A stretch of DNA of 64,000 bases, from NCBI GenBank assembly GCA_000433535.1, contig FR892668.1, positions 23,313 through 87,312 of the forward strand, read 5' to 3'. The position numbers were made by a program, and so were the translations under genes. Each line of letters begins with the position of its first letter. The first letter of the stretch is position 1. The notes under the pieces were generated by a model that was not told the DNA's origin, searched no databases, and was given only the letters and a program-made list of their open reading frames with translations. The DNA comes from Dorea sp. CAG:317 (GTDB taxonomy: Bacteria; Bacillota; Clostridia; Lachnospirales; Lachnospiraceae). Shown here piece after piece: positions 7,803 to 19,272 of this stretch.

Positions 7803-8882
7803 ATGATGTACGAATATTGGCTGGCGCGGGTGCATCCGCTGTCGAATCAGAAAAAACAAAAACTGAGAGCATGTATAGGAAGTGCAAAAGAAATATATTA
7901 TATAGAAGAAACGCAGATATATCAGTTGGATTTTTTGACGAAGAAAGATCAGGCGGTATTGGCAGAAGCAAAAAAAGAGCTCCGTCTGGAAGAAACATAT
8001 CGGGCATTGGAAGAACACGGAATCCGGTTCCTTCCGTACTTCGATAAAGAGTATCCGGGCAGGCTTCGTAAGGCGTTATCTCCTCCTTATGCACTGTATG
8101 TCAAAGGGCATCTTCCGGAAGAAGAGAAGGTATCTGTGGCGATCGTGGGGGCGAGAAAATGTACTCCTTACGGTGAAGAGATGGCGCTTGCATACGGAGA
8201 GAGGCTTGCAGAAGCAGGAATCCAGATTATCAGCGGCATGGCAAGAGGGATTGACGGAGCAGCACAGAGAGGGGCGTTGAACGGAGGAGGAAGAACGTAT
8301 GGGGTGCTTGGGTGTGGAGTGGATATCTGTTATCCGAGAGAGCACCGGGGACTCTACTGTGATATTTTGAAAGAAGGAGGACTTCTGTCAGAACAACTTC
8401 CCGGAGAGCCGCCTCTTGCAGGCTATTTTCCTGCCAGAAACCGAATCATCAGCGGACTGTCTGATCTGGTGCTTGTGATGGAGGCAAAAGAACGCAGCGG
8501 TTCCCTGATCACAGCAGATATGGCGCTGGAGGAGGGAAAGGACGTATTCGCTCTGCCGGGGCTTGCGACAAGTCCCATGAGCCGGGGCTGCCACAGATTG
8601 ATCGCACAGGGGGCAGGGATCCTTTTAAGCCCGGAAGATTTGTTGGAAATGTTAGGATATCAAAAGGAAAAACTCTGTCAAAAACCAGACAAAAATGAAA
8701 AAATGCTTGAAACAACAGAAAATATAGTGTATAGTTGTCTCGGTTTGTATCCAAAAGGCGTTCAGAGTCTGTCTGTTGAGACAGGGCTTGCACCGCCAGA
8801 CTTGATAGAGCAATTGATGACATTAGAATTACAGGGATATATCAAAGAAGTATCTAGAAATCAATATATCAAAGTCCGTTAA
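7803..8882 (+). CDS. dprA: DNA-processing protein DprA
   Basis: 359 residues. The Rossmann-like core shows VAIVGARKCTPYG, SGMARGIDGAAQRGAL, GCGVDICYPREH and FPARNRIISGLSD, the classic DprA signature, then ERSGSLITADMALEEGK. A C-terminal winged-helix-like domain runs from about residue 300. DprA loads RecA onto incoming single-stranded DNA. The ATG at 7803 is chosen, with GGGGGAG 7 bases upstream; the longer frame from 7722 overlaps the upstream ATPase. An ATG doublet (7803 and 7806) leaves a one-residue uncertainty. It ends 34 bases before topA; yifB-dprA-topA is a common clostridial order. Confidence 0.93.
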   Translation: MMYEYWLARVHPLSNQKKQKLRACIGSAKEIYYIEETQIYQLDFLTKKDQAVLAEAKKELRLEETYRALEEHGIRFLPYFDKEYPGRLRKALSPPYALYVKGHLPEEEKVSVAIVGARKCTPYGEEMALAYGERLAEAGIQIISGMARGIDGAAQRGALNGGGRTYGVLGCGVDICYPREHRGLYCDILKEGGLLSEQLPGEPPLAGYFPARNRIISGLSDLVLVMEAKERSGSLITADMALEEGKDVFALPGLATSPMSRGCHRLIAQGAGILLSPEDLLEMLGYQKEKLCQKPDKNEKMLETTENIVYSCLGLYPKGVQSLSVETGLAPPDLIEQLMTLELQGYIKEVSRNQYIKVR

Positions 8883-8916
8883 AAGTAAGTACGGGCTTTA
8901 TGGAGGAAGTATTTTT

Positions 8917-10998
8917 ATGGCACGTTATCTTGTGATCGTGGAGTCACCGACAAAGGTGAAGACAATTAAAAAATTTTTGGGGAGCAATTATGTAGTGACT
9001 GCGTCCAACGGGCATGTGCGTGATCTCCCTAAGAGTCAGCTTGGCGTTGATCCGGAAAATGATTTTGAACCGAAATATATTACGATCCGTGGGAAAGGGG
9101 AAATTCTCGCCAATCTTCGAAAAGAAGTAAAGAAGGCAGATAAAGTTTATCTCGCAACTGACCCGGACCGTGAGGGAGAAGCAATTTCATGGCATCTTTG
9201 TAAAGCGCTGAAACTGGATGAGAAGAAAACCTACCGGATCAGTTTTAATGAGATCACAAAAAAAGCAGTGAAAGAATCTTTGAAGCACGCACGCGAGATC
9301 GATATGGATCTTGTGGATGCACAGCAGGCAAGGCGTGTGCTGGACCGTGTCGTAGGATATAAGATCAGTCCGCTTCTGTGGGCGAAAGTAAAGAGGGGAT
9401 TGAGTGCAGGCCGTGTGCAGTCTGTAGCGCTTCGCATCATTGCAGACAGAGAAGAAGAGATCAATGCATTTATCCCGGAAGAATATTGGACACTGGATGC
9501 CAATCTGAAAGTAGATTCTGAGAAAAAGCTTTTAAGTGCAAAATTCTATGGAACAGAGAAAAAGAAGATTACGATTTCCTCTAAGGAACAGTTAGATCAG
9601 ATCGTCAAAGAATTAGAAGGAGTATCTTACCGCGTGGCAGATGTCAAAAAAGGAGAGAGGATCAAAAAAGCTCCGTTGCCATTTACTACCAGTACCTTGC
9701 AGCAGGAGGCATCCAAAGCCTTGAATTTTGCAACTTCTAAGACGATGCGTATCGCACAGCAGTTATATGAAGGAATTGACATTAAAGGAAATGGAACCGT
9801 AGGTCTTATTACTTATCTCCGTACAGATTCAACAAGAATCTCAGAGGAAGCGGATGAAAATGTAAGAAATTATATTGAAGAGCAGTATGGCAAGCAATAT
9901 GTGGCTGTAGGAGAGGCGAAGACCGGAACAGATAAGAAGATTCAGGATGCGCATGAAGCTATTCGTCCGACAGATCCTGCCCGTACACCGGCTGCTATGA
10001 AGGAATCTCTGACACGCGATCAGTTCCGTCTATATCAGCTGATCTGGAAACGTTTTCTTGCAAGCCGCATGAAGCCTGCGAGATATGAGACCACATCTGT
10101 GAAGATTGCAGCAGGCGATTATCGTTTTACAGTGTCTGCGTCGAAGGTTGCCTTTGATGGGTTCCGCATGATCTATACGGAAGCAGGAGAAGAAAAAGAA
10201 GAGAGCAATGTACTTGCGAAGAGTCTGGACAAAGATTCTGTGCTACAATATGAGAGCTTTGATTCCAAACAGCATTTCACACAGCCGCCGGCACATTATA
10301 CGGAAGCTGCGCTTGTTAAGACACTGGAAGAATTGGGCATCGGCCGTCCAAGTACGTATGCGCCGACGATTTCTACGATCATCGCAAGACGCTATGTAGC
10401 AAAAGAAAATAAGAATCTGTATCTTACAGAAATCGGAGAAGTGGTCAATAATATTATGAAACAGTCTTTCCCAAGTATTGTGGATGTTAATTTTACCGCA
10501 AATATGGAAAGTCTGCTGGACGGAGTAGAAGAAGGAAAAGTGAATTGGAAGACGATCATTGAGAATTTCTACCCGGATATTGAAGAAGCAGTTGAGAAGG
10601 CTCAAAAAGAGCTTGCGGAAGTCAAGATTGAGGATGAGGTGACGGACGTTGTCTGTGAACAGTGCGGACGGAACATGGTGATCAAGTACGGACCTCACGG
10701 AAGATTCCTTGCCTGTCCCGGATTCCCGGAATGCCGCAATACGAAGCCATATCTTGAGAAAGTCGGAGTGGCGTGCCCGATCTGCGGAAAAGATGTAGTG
10801 CTCAGAAAAACGAAAAAGGGCAGAAAGTATTACGGTTGTGAAGATAATCCGGAATGTGAATTTATGTCATGGCAGAAACCTTCCGATCAGAAATGCCCTC
10901 GATGCGGAAGTTATATGGTGGAGAAGGGAAATAAGCTCTGCTGTAGCAACGAACAGTGCGGATTTGTAGAGAATCAGAAAAAAGATAAAAATAAGTAG
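8917..10998 (+). CDS. topA: DNA topoisomerase I
   Basis: 693-residue type IA topoisomerase that relaxes negative supercoils. The TOPRIM domain opens the protein (LVIVESPTKVKTIKKFLG, then DPDREGEAISWHL with the metal-binding acidic triad). The nucleophile is Tyr300 in GLITYLRTDSTRIS. The C-terminal tail carries three zinc ribbons: CEQCGR...CPGFPEC, CPICGK...CEDNPEC and CPRCG...CSNEQC. Length and domain order are typical of Firmicutes TopA. The ATG at 8917 follows GGAGGAAG. Confidence 0.97.
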   Translation: MARYLVIVESPTKVKTIKKFLGSNYVVTASNGHVRDLPKSQLGVDPENDFEPKYITIRGKGEILANLRKEVKKADKVYLATDPDREGEAISWHLCKALKLDEKKTYRISFNEITKKAVKESLKHAREIDMDLVDAQQARRVLDRVVGYKISPLLWAKVKRGLSAGRVQSVALRIIADREEEINAFIPEEYWTLDANLKVDSEKKLLSAKFYGTEKKKITISSKEQLDQIVKELEGVSYRVADVKKGERIKKAPLPFTTSTLQQEASKALNFATSKTMRIAQQLYEGIDIKGNGTVGLITYLRTDSTRISEEADENVRNYIEEQYGKQYVAVGEAKTGTDKKIQDAHEAIRPTDPARTPAAMKESLTRDQFRLYQLIWKRFLASRMKPARYETTSVKIAAGDYRFTVSASKVAFDGFRMIYTEAGEEKEESNVLAKSLDKDSVLQYESFDSKQHFTQPPAHYTEAALVKTLEELGIGRPSTYAPTISTIIARRYVAKENKNLYLTEIGEVVNNIMKQSFPSIVDVNFTANMESLLDGVEEGKVNWKTIIENFYPDIEEAVEKAQKELAEVKIEDEVTDVVCEQCGRNMVIKYGPHGRFLACPGFPECRNTKPYLEKVGVACPICGKDVVLRKTKKGRKYYGCEDNPECEFMSWQKPSDQKCPRCGSYMVEKGNKLCCSNEQCGFVENQKKDKNK

Positions 10999-11017
10999 AA
11001 AATAAGTGCGAAATTCA

Positions 11018-11046
11018 TTGAATATTATAGAATTGTATGATAATAT
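11018..11046 (+). promoter_or_regulatory. Candidate promoter for codY
   Basis: TTGAAT 11018-11023 and TAATAT 11041-11046 have a 17-base spacer, placing the start of transcription just upstream of the codY ribosome site. The -10 box is weak and the leader would be short, so this is tentative. Confidence 0.35.
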
Positions 11047-11071
11047 AGCCTCATAGGATGGAGGAGTGCAG

Positions 11072-11854
11072 ATGAGCGTACAGTTATTAGACAAAACAAG
11101 AAAAATCAACAAATTGTTGCATAACAACAATTCAAGTAAAGTAGTCTTCAATGATATATGTGAAGTCCTTACAGAAATATTGGATTCAAATACGCTTGTT
11201 GTGAGCAAAAAAGGAAAAGTTCTTGGTGGAAGTAAATGTGAGGATGTTCCGTATATTGAAGAACTTATTGAAAAAGAAGTTGGAAAACATATCGATGATA
11301 TGTTAAATGAGCGTTTGCTCAGTATCCTGTCAACGAAGGAAAATGTCAATCTTGAGACACTGGGATTTTCGGAGGAAGCTTCCAGAGGATATCAGGCGAT
11401 CATTACGCCGATTGATATCGCAGGAGAGCGCCTGGGAACTTTGTTTATCTACAAGCAGCATGAAATGTATGAGATTGACGACATTATCTTAAGCGAATAT
11501 GGGACAACCGTAGTTGGTCTTGAGATGCTTCGCTCTGTAAATGAAGAGAGTGCGGAGGAGACAAGAAAAGAGCATATTGTTCAGTCAGCGATCAGCACAT
11601 TATCTTATTCAGAGCTTGAGGCGATCATCCATATCTTTGAGGAGTTAAATGGTTCCGAAGGAATTCTGGTAGCCAGCAAGATTGCAGACAGAGTCGGAAT
11701 TACCCGTTCTGTGATCGTCAATGCTCTTCGCAAATTTGAGAGTGCAGGAGTGATCGAGTCCCGTTCATCCGGTATGAAGGGAACTTATATCAAGGTGGTA
11801 AATGATTATGTATTTACCGAATTAGAGAGAATCAAATCAGAAAAAAGCAATTAA
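11072..11854 (+). CDS. codY: GTP/branched-chain amino acid-sensing repressor CodY
   Basis: 260 residues. The N-terminal GAF domain binds isoleucine/valine in the family and starts MSVQLLDKTRKINKLL. The C-terminal winged helix contains ASKIADRVGITRSVIVNALRKFES and SRSSGMKGTYIKV, nearly invariant in CodY. CodY globally represses stationary-phase and nutrient-acquisition genes when GTP and branched-chain amino acids are plentiful. ATG 11072 is chosen, with GGAGG 7 bases upstream; the GTG at 11066 overlaps that site. An azlCD-type branched-chain amino acid exporter elsewhere in the window could be a target, but no clear CodY box was found. Confidence 0.95.
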   Translation: MSVQLLDKTRKINKLLHNNNSSKVVFNDICEVLTEILDSNTLVVSKKGKVLGGSKCEDVPYIEELIEKEVGKHIDDMLNERLLSILSTKENVNLETLGFSEEASRGYQAIITPIDIAGERLGTLFIYKQHEMYEIDDIILSEYGTTVVGLEMLRSVNEESAEETRKEHIVQSAISTLSYSELEAIIHIFEELNGSEGILVASKIADRVGITRSVIVNALRKFESAGVIESRSSGMKGTYIKVVNDYVFTELERIKSEKSN

Positions 11855-11877
11855 ATGATTTCAAGAGAAAAAGAATG

Positions 11878-11907
11878 GATGAGGGTGTCGGGAAACTGAT
11901 GCCCTCA
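11878..11907 (+). other. Stem-loop between codY and an orphan gene
   Basis: ATGAGGG at 11878-11884 pairs with CCCTCAT at 11901-11907, and the adjoining TGTC/GATG extends the stem with wobbles. There is no T-run, so it is not a normal terminator. It lies immediately before the ribosome site of the next gene and could affect mRNA stability or translation. Confidence 0.4.
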
Positions 11908-11927
11908 TTGTGAATCTGGAGGAAATT

Positions 11928-12239
11928 ATGGAACGGTTTAAAGGCAGCACTGCAAGATTAAAAATGAAAAAAATGATTTTAGACGGCGGCTATTTTAATG
12001 ACACGGAATATATTTGTAAAGTGGCTGCATACGAGAAGGAACAGGCGAATATTTATTTACTGACAGGGAAGACAGAGCTTACGGAATTTTCTCTGGATGC
12101 CATTTACGAGTGTGTGCTGGACGAGGAGGAACAAGAGACTGCCTGTGCAGGAGTGATACGGGAAAGATATTGGAGCAAGCATGGAAAAGTTCTCGTTTTT
12201 CATATTGAAAATGGATTTTATAAAAAAAACGTAAACTAA
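11928..12239 (+). CDS. Uncharacterised 103-residue protein
   Basis: A small soluble protein, MERFKGSTARLKMKKMILDG at the start, then mixed beta/alpha sequence ending VLVFHIENGFYKKNVN. It has no signal peptide, membrane segment or zinc motif. I do not recognise the family. ATG 11928 is used because GGAGG ends 5 bases upstream; a GTG at 11910 in frame has no ribosome site. It sits downstream of codY on the same strand and ends just before the groES promoter, so it is probably read from the codY promoter. Confidence 0.6.
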   Translation: MERFKGSTARLKMKKMILDGGYFNDTEYICKVAAYEKEQANIYLLTGKTELTEFSLDAIYECVLDEEEQETACAGVIRERYWSKHGKVLVFHIENGFYKKNVN

Positions 12240-12250
12240 AATAAAGTGTG

Positions 12251-12279
12251 TTGACAAAACAAAGAGAGAGTGCTATTTT
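12251..12279 (+). promoter_or_regulatory. groESL sigma-A promoter
   Basis: A perfect TTGACA at 12251-12256 and TATTTT at 12274-12279 with a 17-base spacer. The predicted start is near 12286, immediately upstream of the CIRCE operator. Confidence 0.8.
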
Positions 12280-12309
12280 ATATCTAGAGTCTTTTAGCAC
12301 TCTCTTTTT
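12265..12309 (+). terminator. Long inverted repeat overlapping the groESL promoter, terminator-like
   Basis: AGAGAGTGCTA at 12265-12275 is an exact 11-base inverted match to TAGCACTCTCT at 12295-12305, and TTTT follows at 12306-12309. Transcripts arriving from codY and the orphan gene would carry both arms and could terminate. Transcripts starting at the groES promoter would lack the left arm. The right arm is also the left half of CIRCE. Confidence 0.5.
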
Positions 12310-12320
12310 GTGAGTGCTAA
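12294..12320 (+). promoter_or_regulatory. CIRCE operator (HrcA binding site)
   Basis: TTAGCACTC, nine bases, GAGTGCTAA: the canonical CIRCE inverted repeat without mismatch, in the groES leader. HrcA represses groESL and dnaK operons through this site in many firmicutes. hrcA itself is not in the window. Confidence 0.97.
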
Positions 12321-12353
12321 CAATCGAATGTTATTTATTAAGGAGGAATAGAT

Positions 12354-12641
12354 ATGAAGTTAGTACCATTAGGAGACAGAGTTGTTTTAAAACAGGTGGC
12401 TGCAGAGGAAACAACAAAATCAGGAATCGTGATTCCGGGACAATCAAAAGAAAAACCACAGCAGGCAGAAGTTATTGCTGTCGGACCTGGTGGAACAGTA
12501 GATGGTAAGGAGGTTCAGATGAACGTTGCAGTAGGAGATCAGGTCATTTATTCCAAATATGCAGGAACAAATGTAGAGATCGAAGATGAAGAGTACATCA
12601 TCGTAAGACAGGATGACATCCTGGCAATCTGCGAGCAGTAA
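12354..12641 (+). CDS. groS: Co-chaperonin GroES
   Basis: 95 residues, standard length. It opens MKLVPLGDRVVLKQVAAEET and carries the mobile-loop region TTKSGIVIPGQSKEKPQQ and the family ending EEYIIVRQDDILAI. It caps the GroEL ring in ATP-dependent folding. It is first gene of the CIRCE-controlled groS-groL operon and starts at ATG 12354 after GGAGGAAT. Confidence 0.98.
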   Translation: MKLVPLGDRVVLKQVAAEETTKSGIVIPGQSKEKPQQAEVIAVGPGGTVDGKEVQMNVAVGDQVIYSKYAGTNVEIEDEEYIIVRQDDILAICEQ

Positions 12642-12708
12642 TACTTCAACCGGAAGAAGCAAAGATTTCCGGGTGAGAGTACTGCGAATGTGAAGAATTA
12701 TAAATTAG

Positions 12709-14355
<1,647 letters not shown>

Positions 14356-14385
14356 TTTCCATAAACAGACATTTATTAAAAATTT

Positions 14386-14416
14386 GAAAACTCCCAGAGA
14401 TGGGAGTTTTCTTTTT
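14386..14416 (+). terminator. Intrinsic terminator of groESL
   Basis: GAAAACTCCCA 14386-14396 and TGGGAGTTTTC 14401-14411 form a perfect 11-bp stem with a GAGA loop, followed by TTTTTC. Confidence 0.93.
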
Positions 14417-14468
14417 CTATAGAAGTATGCTACAATACAGATACAATGTAAATGTTGGAGGAAGAGAC

Positions 14469-14963
14469 ATGAGTGACTTTTATACAGAACAATTGATTAA
14501 AAAACAGACAACAGGAAAGGACCGCATGATCAAGATTCTTTTGATTTTGCTCACAGTAGTGTCGGTGTTGATCATATTTATATTTCCATTCGGTATTATC
14601 CTTCCGGTAGCGCTTATCGCTCTGGATGTATTTATGTTTCAGAGAATGGATGTTGAATATGAGTATCTGTTTGTCAACGGAGATCTTGATATCGACAAGA
14701 TTATGCACAAAGCAAGACGTAAGAGAGTGTGTTCCGTCAATATCAATGATGTGGAGATTCTTGCACCGGCGGATTCGGGAGATGCGAGACAGTATCAGAG
14801 AGCGAAGACGCAGGATTACACATCTGCATCCGGAAGCAAGAACGTATATGCCCTTGTAGTAAATGAGAAGGGTGTGTTGAAAAAGATTTTATTTGAGCCA
14901 AATGATTCGATCGTGGAAGGATTTTTCCTCATGGCTCCGAGAAAAATTGTAAGAAAAAAATAG
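14469..14963 (+). CDS. Lachnospiraceae membrane protein, DUF6106-like
   Basis: 164 residues. After a polar start (MSDFYTEQLIKKQTTGKDRM), two close hydrophobic segments cover about residues 21-58 (IKILLILLTVVSVLIIFIF, then GIILPVALIALDVFMF). A soluble beta-rich domain with YEYLFVNGDLDIDKIMHKARRKR follows. This looks like a family I associate with DUF6106, found next to guaB in this group; the name is from memory and unverified. No enzyme motif is visible. ATG 14469 with GGAGG upstream is used; the frame from 14400 overlaps the groL terminator. Function unknown. Confidence 0.65.
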   Translation: MSDFYTEQLIKKQTTGKDRMIKILLILLTVVSVLIIFIFPFGIILPVALIALDVFMFQRMDVEYEYLFVNGDLDIDKIMHKARRKRVCSVNINDVEILAPADSGDARQYQRAKTQDYTSASGSKNVYALVVNEKGVLKKILFEPNDSIVEGFFLMAPRKIVRKK

Positions 14964-14991
14964 GAAAAATCAAGGAAAGTGCAAAAAGCGG

Positions 14992-15021
14992 TTGACAACG
15001 TCCGGTCGGATTAGTTATTAT
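14992..15021 (+). promoter_or_regulatory. guaB promoter
   Basis: A perfect TTGACA at 14992-14997 is followed after 18 bases by TATTAT (15016-15021), or after 17 by TTATTA. It drives guaB and probably galM. Confidence 0.7.
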
Positions 15022-15043
15022 AGCAGTTATAATGTTTTTTATT

Positions 15044-16563
<1,520 letters not shown>

Positions 16564-16576
16564 GAAGGAAGAAAAG

Positions 16577-17602
16577 ATGGCCGGTACATTTGGAACAACA
16601 AGTAAAGGCGAGGCTGCTCAGTTATATGAGATCAGGAATGCGTCCGGAATGTGTGCCTGTATTACAGATTATGGGGCAAATCTTGTAAAGCTGTTTGTGC
16701 CGGACAGGGAAGGAAAGCTGACAGATGTAGTCCTTGGTTATGAGGATGCCTCCGGCTACGAAGAGGGAACCTGCTTTATCGGTGCTGTAGTCGGAAGAGT
16801 GGCAAACCGCATTGGCGGAGCTTCTTTCGAGTTGAACGGCAAAACGTATACGCTTACAGATAATGATCAAGGCAATACACTGCACAGCGGCAGAGATTTT
16901 ACGAATCAGAGAATGTGGGAAGTAGAGAAGCTTGCGGAAGACAGTATTACACTGAAGCTGCACAGCCCGGAAGGAGATCAGGGATATCCGGGAAGCGTAG
17001 ATCTCTTCGTGACATATTCTGTGACAGAAGATAATAGTCTGTCCATTCATTATACAGGAACTCCTACAGAGGATACGCTTTTGAATCTCACAAATCACAG
17101 TTATTTTAATCTGGCAGGACATGAAGCCGAGAGTGTGCTTTCGCAGAAGGTGATGATTCAGGCAGAGTCTTATGCGAGAGCCGACGCAAGTTCTATTCCT
17201 ACAGGGGAACTGGTTCCGGTAGAAGAAACTCCGATGGATTTCCGTAAGGAAAAAGCGATCGGACAGGATATTGAGGCGGATTATGAGGCGCTGAATTTCG
17301 GCAGAGGCTATGACCACACATGGGTAATAGATGGCAGCGGAATGCGCAGGGCGGCAGTGATGCGTGCAGAAGAGACCGGTATTACGATGGAGGTCTGGAC
17401 AGATCTTCCGGGAGTGCAGTTTTATACGGCAAACTATGTAGAAGATGAAAAAGGTAAGGACGGCGTTATATACGGAAGAAGAAGCGCTGCCTGCTTTGAA
17501 ACACAGTATTTCCCGGATGCGATCCACAAAGACAATTTCAGAAAGCCGATCGTGCGTGCCGGTGAGGAATATTGTACAACGACTGTGTATAAATTTTTAT
17601 AA
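16577..17602 (+). CDS. galM: Galactose mutarotase (aldose 1-epimerase)
   Basis: 341 residues, matching GalM length. It interconverts alpha and beta anomers of galactose and glucose. The catalytic His/Glu regions are visible: GNTLHSG, NLTNHSYFNLAGH and a C-terminal CFETQYFPDAIH with the catalytic Glu. The substrate-binding stretch GRGYDHTWVI is also present. ATG 16577 with AAGGAAG upstream is used; a longer frame from 16514 runs into guaB. No gal operon partners are nearby, so it probably works as a housekeeping mutarotase expressed with guaB. Confidence 0.93.
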   Translation: MAGTFGTTSKGEAAQLYEIRNASGMCACITDYGANLVKLFVPDREGKLTDVVLGYEDASGYEEGTCFIGAVVGRVANRIGGASFELNGKTYTLTDNDQGNTLHSGRDFTNQRMWEVEKLAEDSITLKLHSPEGDQGYPGSVDLFVTYSVTEDNSLSIHYTGTPTEDTLLNLTNHSYFNLAGHEAESVLSQKVMIQAESYARADASSIPTGELVPVEETPMDFRKEKAIGQDIEADYEALNFGRGYDHTWVIDGSGMRRAAVMRAEETGITMEVWTDLPGVQFYTANYVEDEKGKDGVIYGRRSAACFETQYFPDAIHKDNFRKPIVRAGEEYCTTTVYKFL

Positions 17603-17656
17603 AGGATAATCTTCATAAAATCCTAAGTAACTTTTCATAGAAATGTGAGAAATATG

Positions 17657-17665
17657 TGGTATGAT
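17657..17665 (+). promoter_or_regulatory. Extended -10 promoter element before the amidase gene
   Basis: TGGTATGAT (17657-17665) matches an extended -10 (TGnTATAAT type), but no good -35 is visible. A start of transcription near 17672 rules out translation from ATG 17661 and supports the start at 17700. Confidence 0.4.
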
Positions 17666-17699
17666 AATACAAGATGTTCGATGGAGAGTTTACCAAGAG

Positions 17700-18389
17700 A
17701 TGAAGAAGAAACGATACAGAAAGCCGTTAAGCGCGGCTCAGAGAAAAAGAAAGGTCCAGCGAAACATTCGTCTGGGCCTTGTTTTGTTACTGGCGATGTT
17801 TGTGTTGACCGGTGTGCTGAAGATCATTCACCCGTCTTTATTTTCGCAGAAATATTATGAGCTGGACGGCGACAATATTGATGCATGCAGACCGGAGATG
17901 GAAGTAGATCTTCTTACGCCCAACGAGTATTCAAGACCGGGGACAAAGACGGAGAAGATCACGGCAATTGTGATTCATTATACAGCGAACCCGGGTGCCA
18001 CAGCCAGAGGAAACAGGGATTATTTTGAAAATTTAAAAAATACTCATATTACGAAGGCGAGCAGCAACTTTGTTGTGGGCTTGGACGGGGAGATCATTCA
18101 GTGTGTGCCGACGTGGGAAGTGGCTTATGCATCCAATGACAGGAATAAGGACAGCGTATCGATTGAATGCTGCCATCCGGATGAGAGCGGGAAATTTACA
18201 GAGAAGACATATCGCTCTATGGTACAGCTTTCTGCGTGGCTCTGTCTTAAATTTGATCTTACAGAGAAGAATCTTATCCGCCACTATGATGTAACGGGAA
18301 AGAACTGTCCAAAATATTTTGTGGAAGATGAGGCGGCATGGGAGACCTTTAAAGCAGATGTGGGAAAAACGCTCGCAGAGGCGAAATAA
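17700..18389 (+). CDS. Membrane-anchored N-acetylmuramoyl-L-alanine amidase (Amidase_2)
   Basis: 229 residues. A basic cytoplasmic tail and one membrane anchor (LGLVLLLAMFVLTGVLKII, about residues 24-42) precede an extracellular zinc amidase domain. Ligand motifs are AIVIHYTANPG and LIRHYDVTGKNCPKYF; SSNFVVGLDGEIIQCVP lies between, as in the T7 lysozyme/PGRP fold. It should cleave the lactyl-peptide bond of peptidoglycan. The start follows a GGAGAG 11 bases upstream, slightly long; ATG 17661 is the alternative. It stands alone, so a role in sporulation, germination or wall turnover cannot be chosen. Confidence 0.85.
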   Translation: MKKKRYRKPLSAAQRKRKVQRNIRLGLVLLLAMFVLTGVLKIIHPSLFSQKYYELDGDNIDACRPEMEVDLLTPNEYSRPGTKTEKITAIVIHYTANPGATARGNRDYFENLKNTHITKASSNFVVGLDGEIIQCVPTWEVAYASNDRNKDSVSIECCHPDESGKFTEKTYRSMVQLSAWLCLKFDLTEKNLIRHYDVTGKNCPKYFVEDEAAWETFKADVGKTLAEAK

Positions 18390-18412
18390 AGGGCTTACAG
18401 CGGTGAAATAGC

Positions 18413-18441
18413 TTGCACTGTCCGAAAATTGTTGATATAAT
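18413..18441 (+). promoter_or_regulatory. Promoter of the chorismate mutase-shikimate kinase gene
   Basis: TTGCAC 18413-18418 and a perfect TATAAT 18436-18441 with a 17-base spacer, about 45 bases before the ATG. Confidence 0.85.
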
Positions 18442-18486
18442 ACACACGCATATAAAGGCTGGGAGGACAGGACAAGGAGAGACAAC

Positions 18487-19272
18487 ATGAACGATTTGGA
18501 AATGTACAGGGAACAGTTAAGCCTTTGTGATGACAAGATCATAGACGCGCTTGTGGAGCGCGGGAAGATTGTGGAGAAGATCATGGCATATAAAGAAGAG
18601 TATGGTATGCCGATTCTTCAGCCGCAGCAGGAGACAAAACAAAAGGTAAGACTGGAAGCAAAGCTTGAGGGAAATAAATACAAAGAAGAGATTTATGATA
18701 TATTCCGAAGAATTTTACGCAACAGCAAACGGATACAGGCAAGAAAGCTCTTTGGCTATAATATTGTGCTGATTGGATTTATGGGAGCGGGGAAAACAAC
18801 CATTTCAGATTATCTGAGCACAATGTTTGCAATGAAGGTTGTGGAGATGGACGGACTGATCGCAGAGAGGGAAGGGATGAGCATCCCGGATATTTTTGCG
18901 ACGTACGGTGAAGAATATTTCCGTGATCTGGAGACGAATCTTCTGAAAGAGCTGCAGGAGGAGAGTAATCTGGTGATTTCCTGTGGCGGAGGAGCTGCTC
19001 TTAGAGCGTGTAATGTAGCTGAGATGAAGAAGAATGGCAGGGTTGTTCTTCTGACCGCAAGTCCGGAAGTGATCTTAGATCGTGTGAAGGACAGTGATGA
19101 TCGTCCGGTGCTGAAGGGACGTAAAAGTATAGAAGGAATAACAGAATTGATGGAACAGCGCCGCGAGCGGTATGAAGCGGCGGCAGATATTGTGATTCAG
19201 ACAGACCATAAGAGTGTGCAGGAGATTTGTGAGGAATTAATTCAGCGTCTGTCGGAAATGGATGAGGAGTAA
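18487..19272 (+). CDS. Bifunctional chorismate mutase / shikimate kinase
   Basis: 261 residues, two fused enzymes of the shikimate route. Residues 1-85 are an AroQ-type helical chorismate mutase (MYREQLSLCDDKIIDALVER, IVEKIMAYK), making prephenate from chorismate. Residues about 92-258 are a shikimate kinase: Walker A GFMGAGKTT (97-105), the shikimate-binding EMDGLIAEREG and YFRDLET, the CGGGAAL loop, and the lid DDRPVLKG. The two activities are not consecutive: the kinase acts two steps before chorismate. The gene overlaps yqeG by one base. No other aro genes are near. Confidence 0.92.
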   Translation: MNDLEMYREQLSLCDDKIIDALVERGKIVEKIMAYKEEYGMPILQPQQETKQKVRLEAKLEGNKYKEEIYDIFRRILRNSKRIQARKLFGYNIVLIGFMGAGKTTISDYLSTMFAMKVVEMDGLIAEREGMSIPDIFATYGEEYFRDLETNLLKELQEESNLVISCGGGAALRACNVAEMKKNGRVVLLTASPEVILDRVKDSDDRPVLKGRKSIEGITELMEQRRERYEAAADIVIQTDHKSVQEICEELIQRLSEMDEE

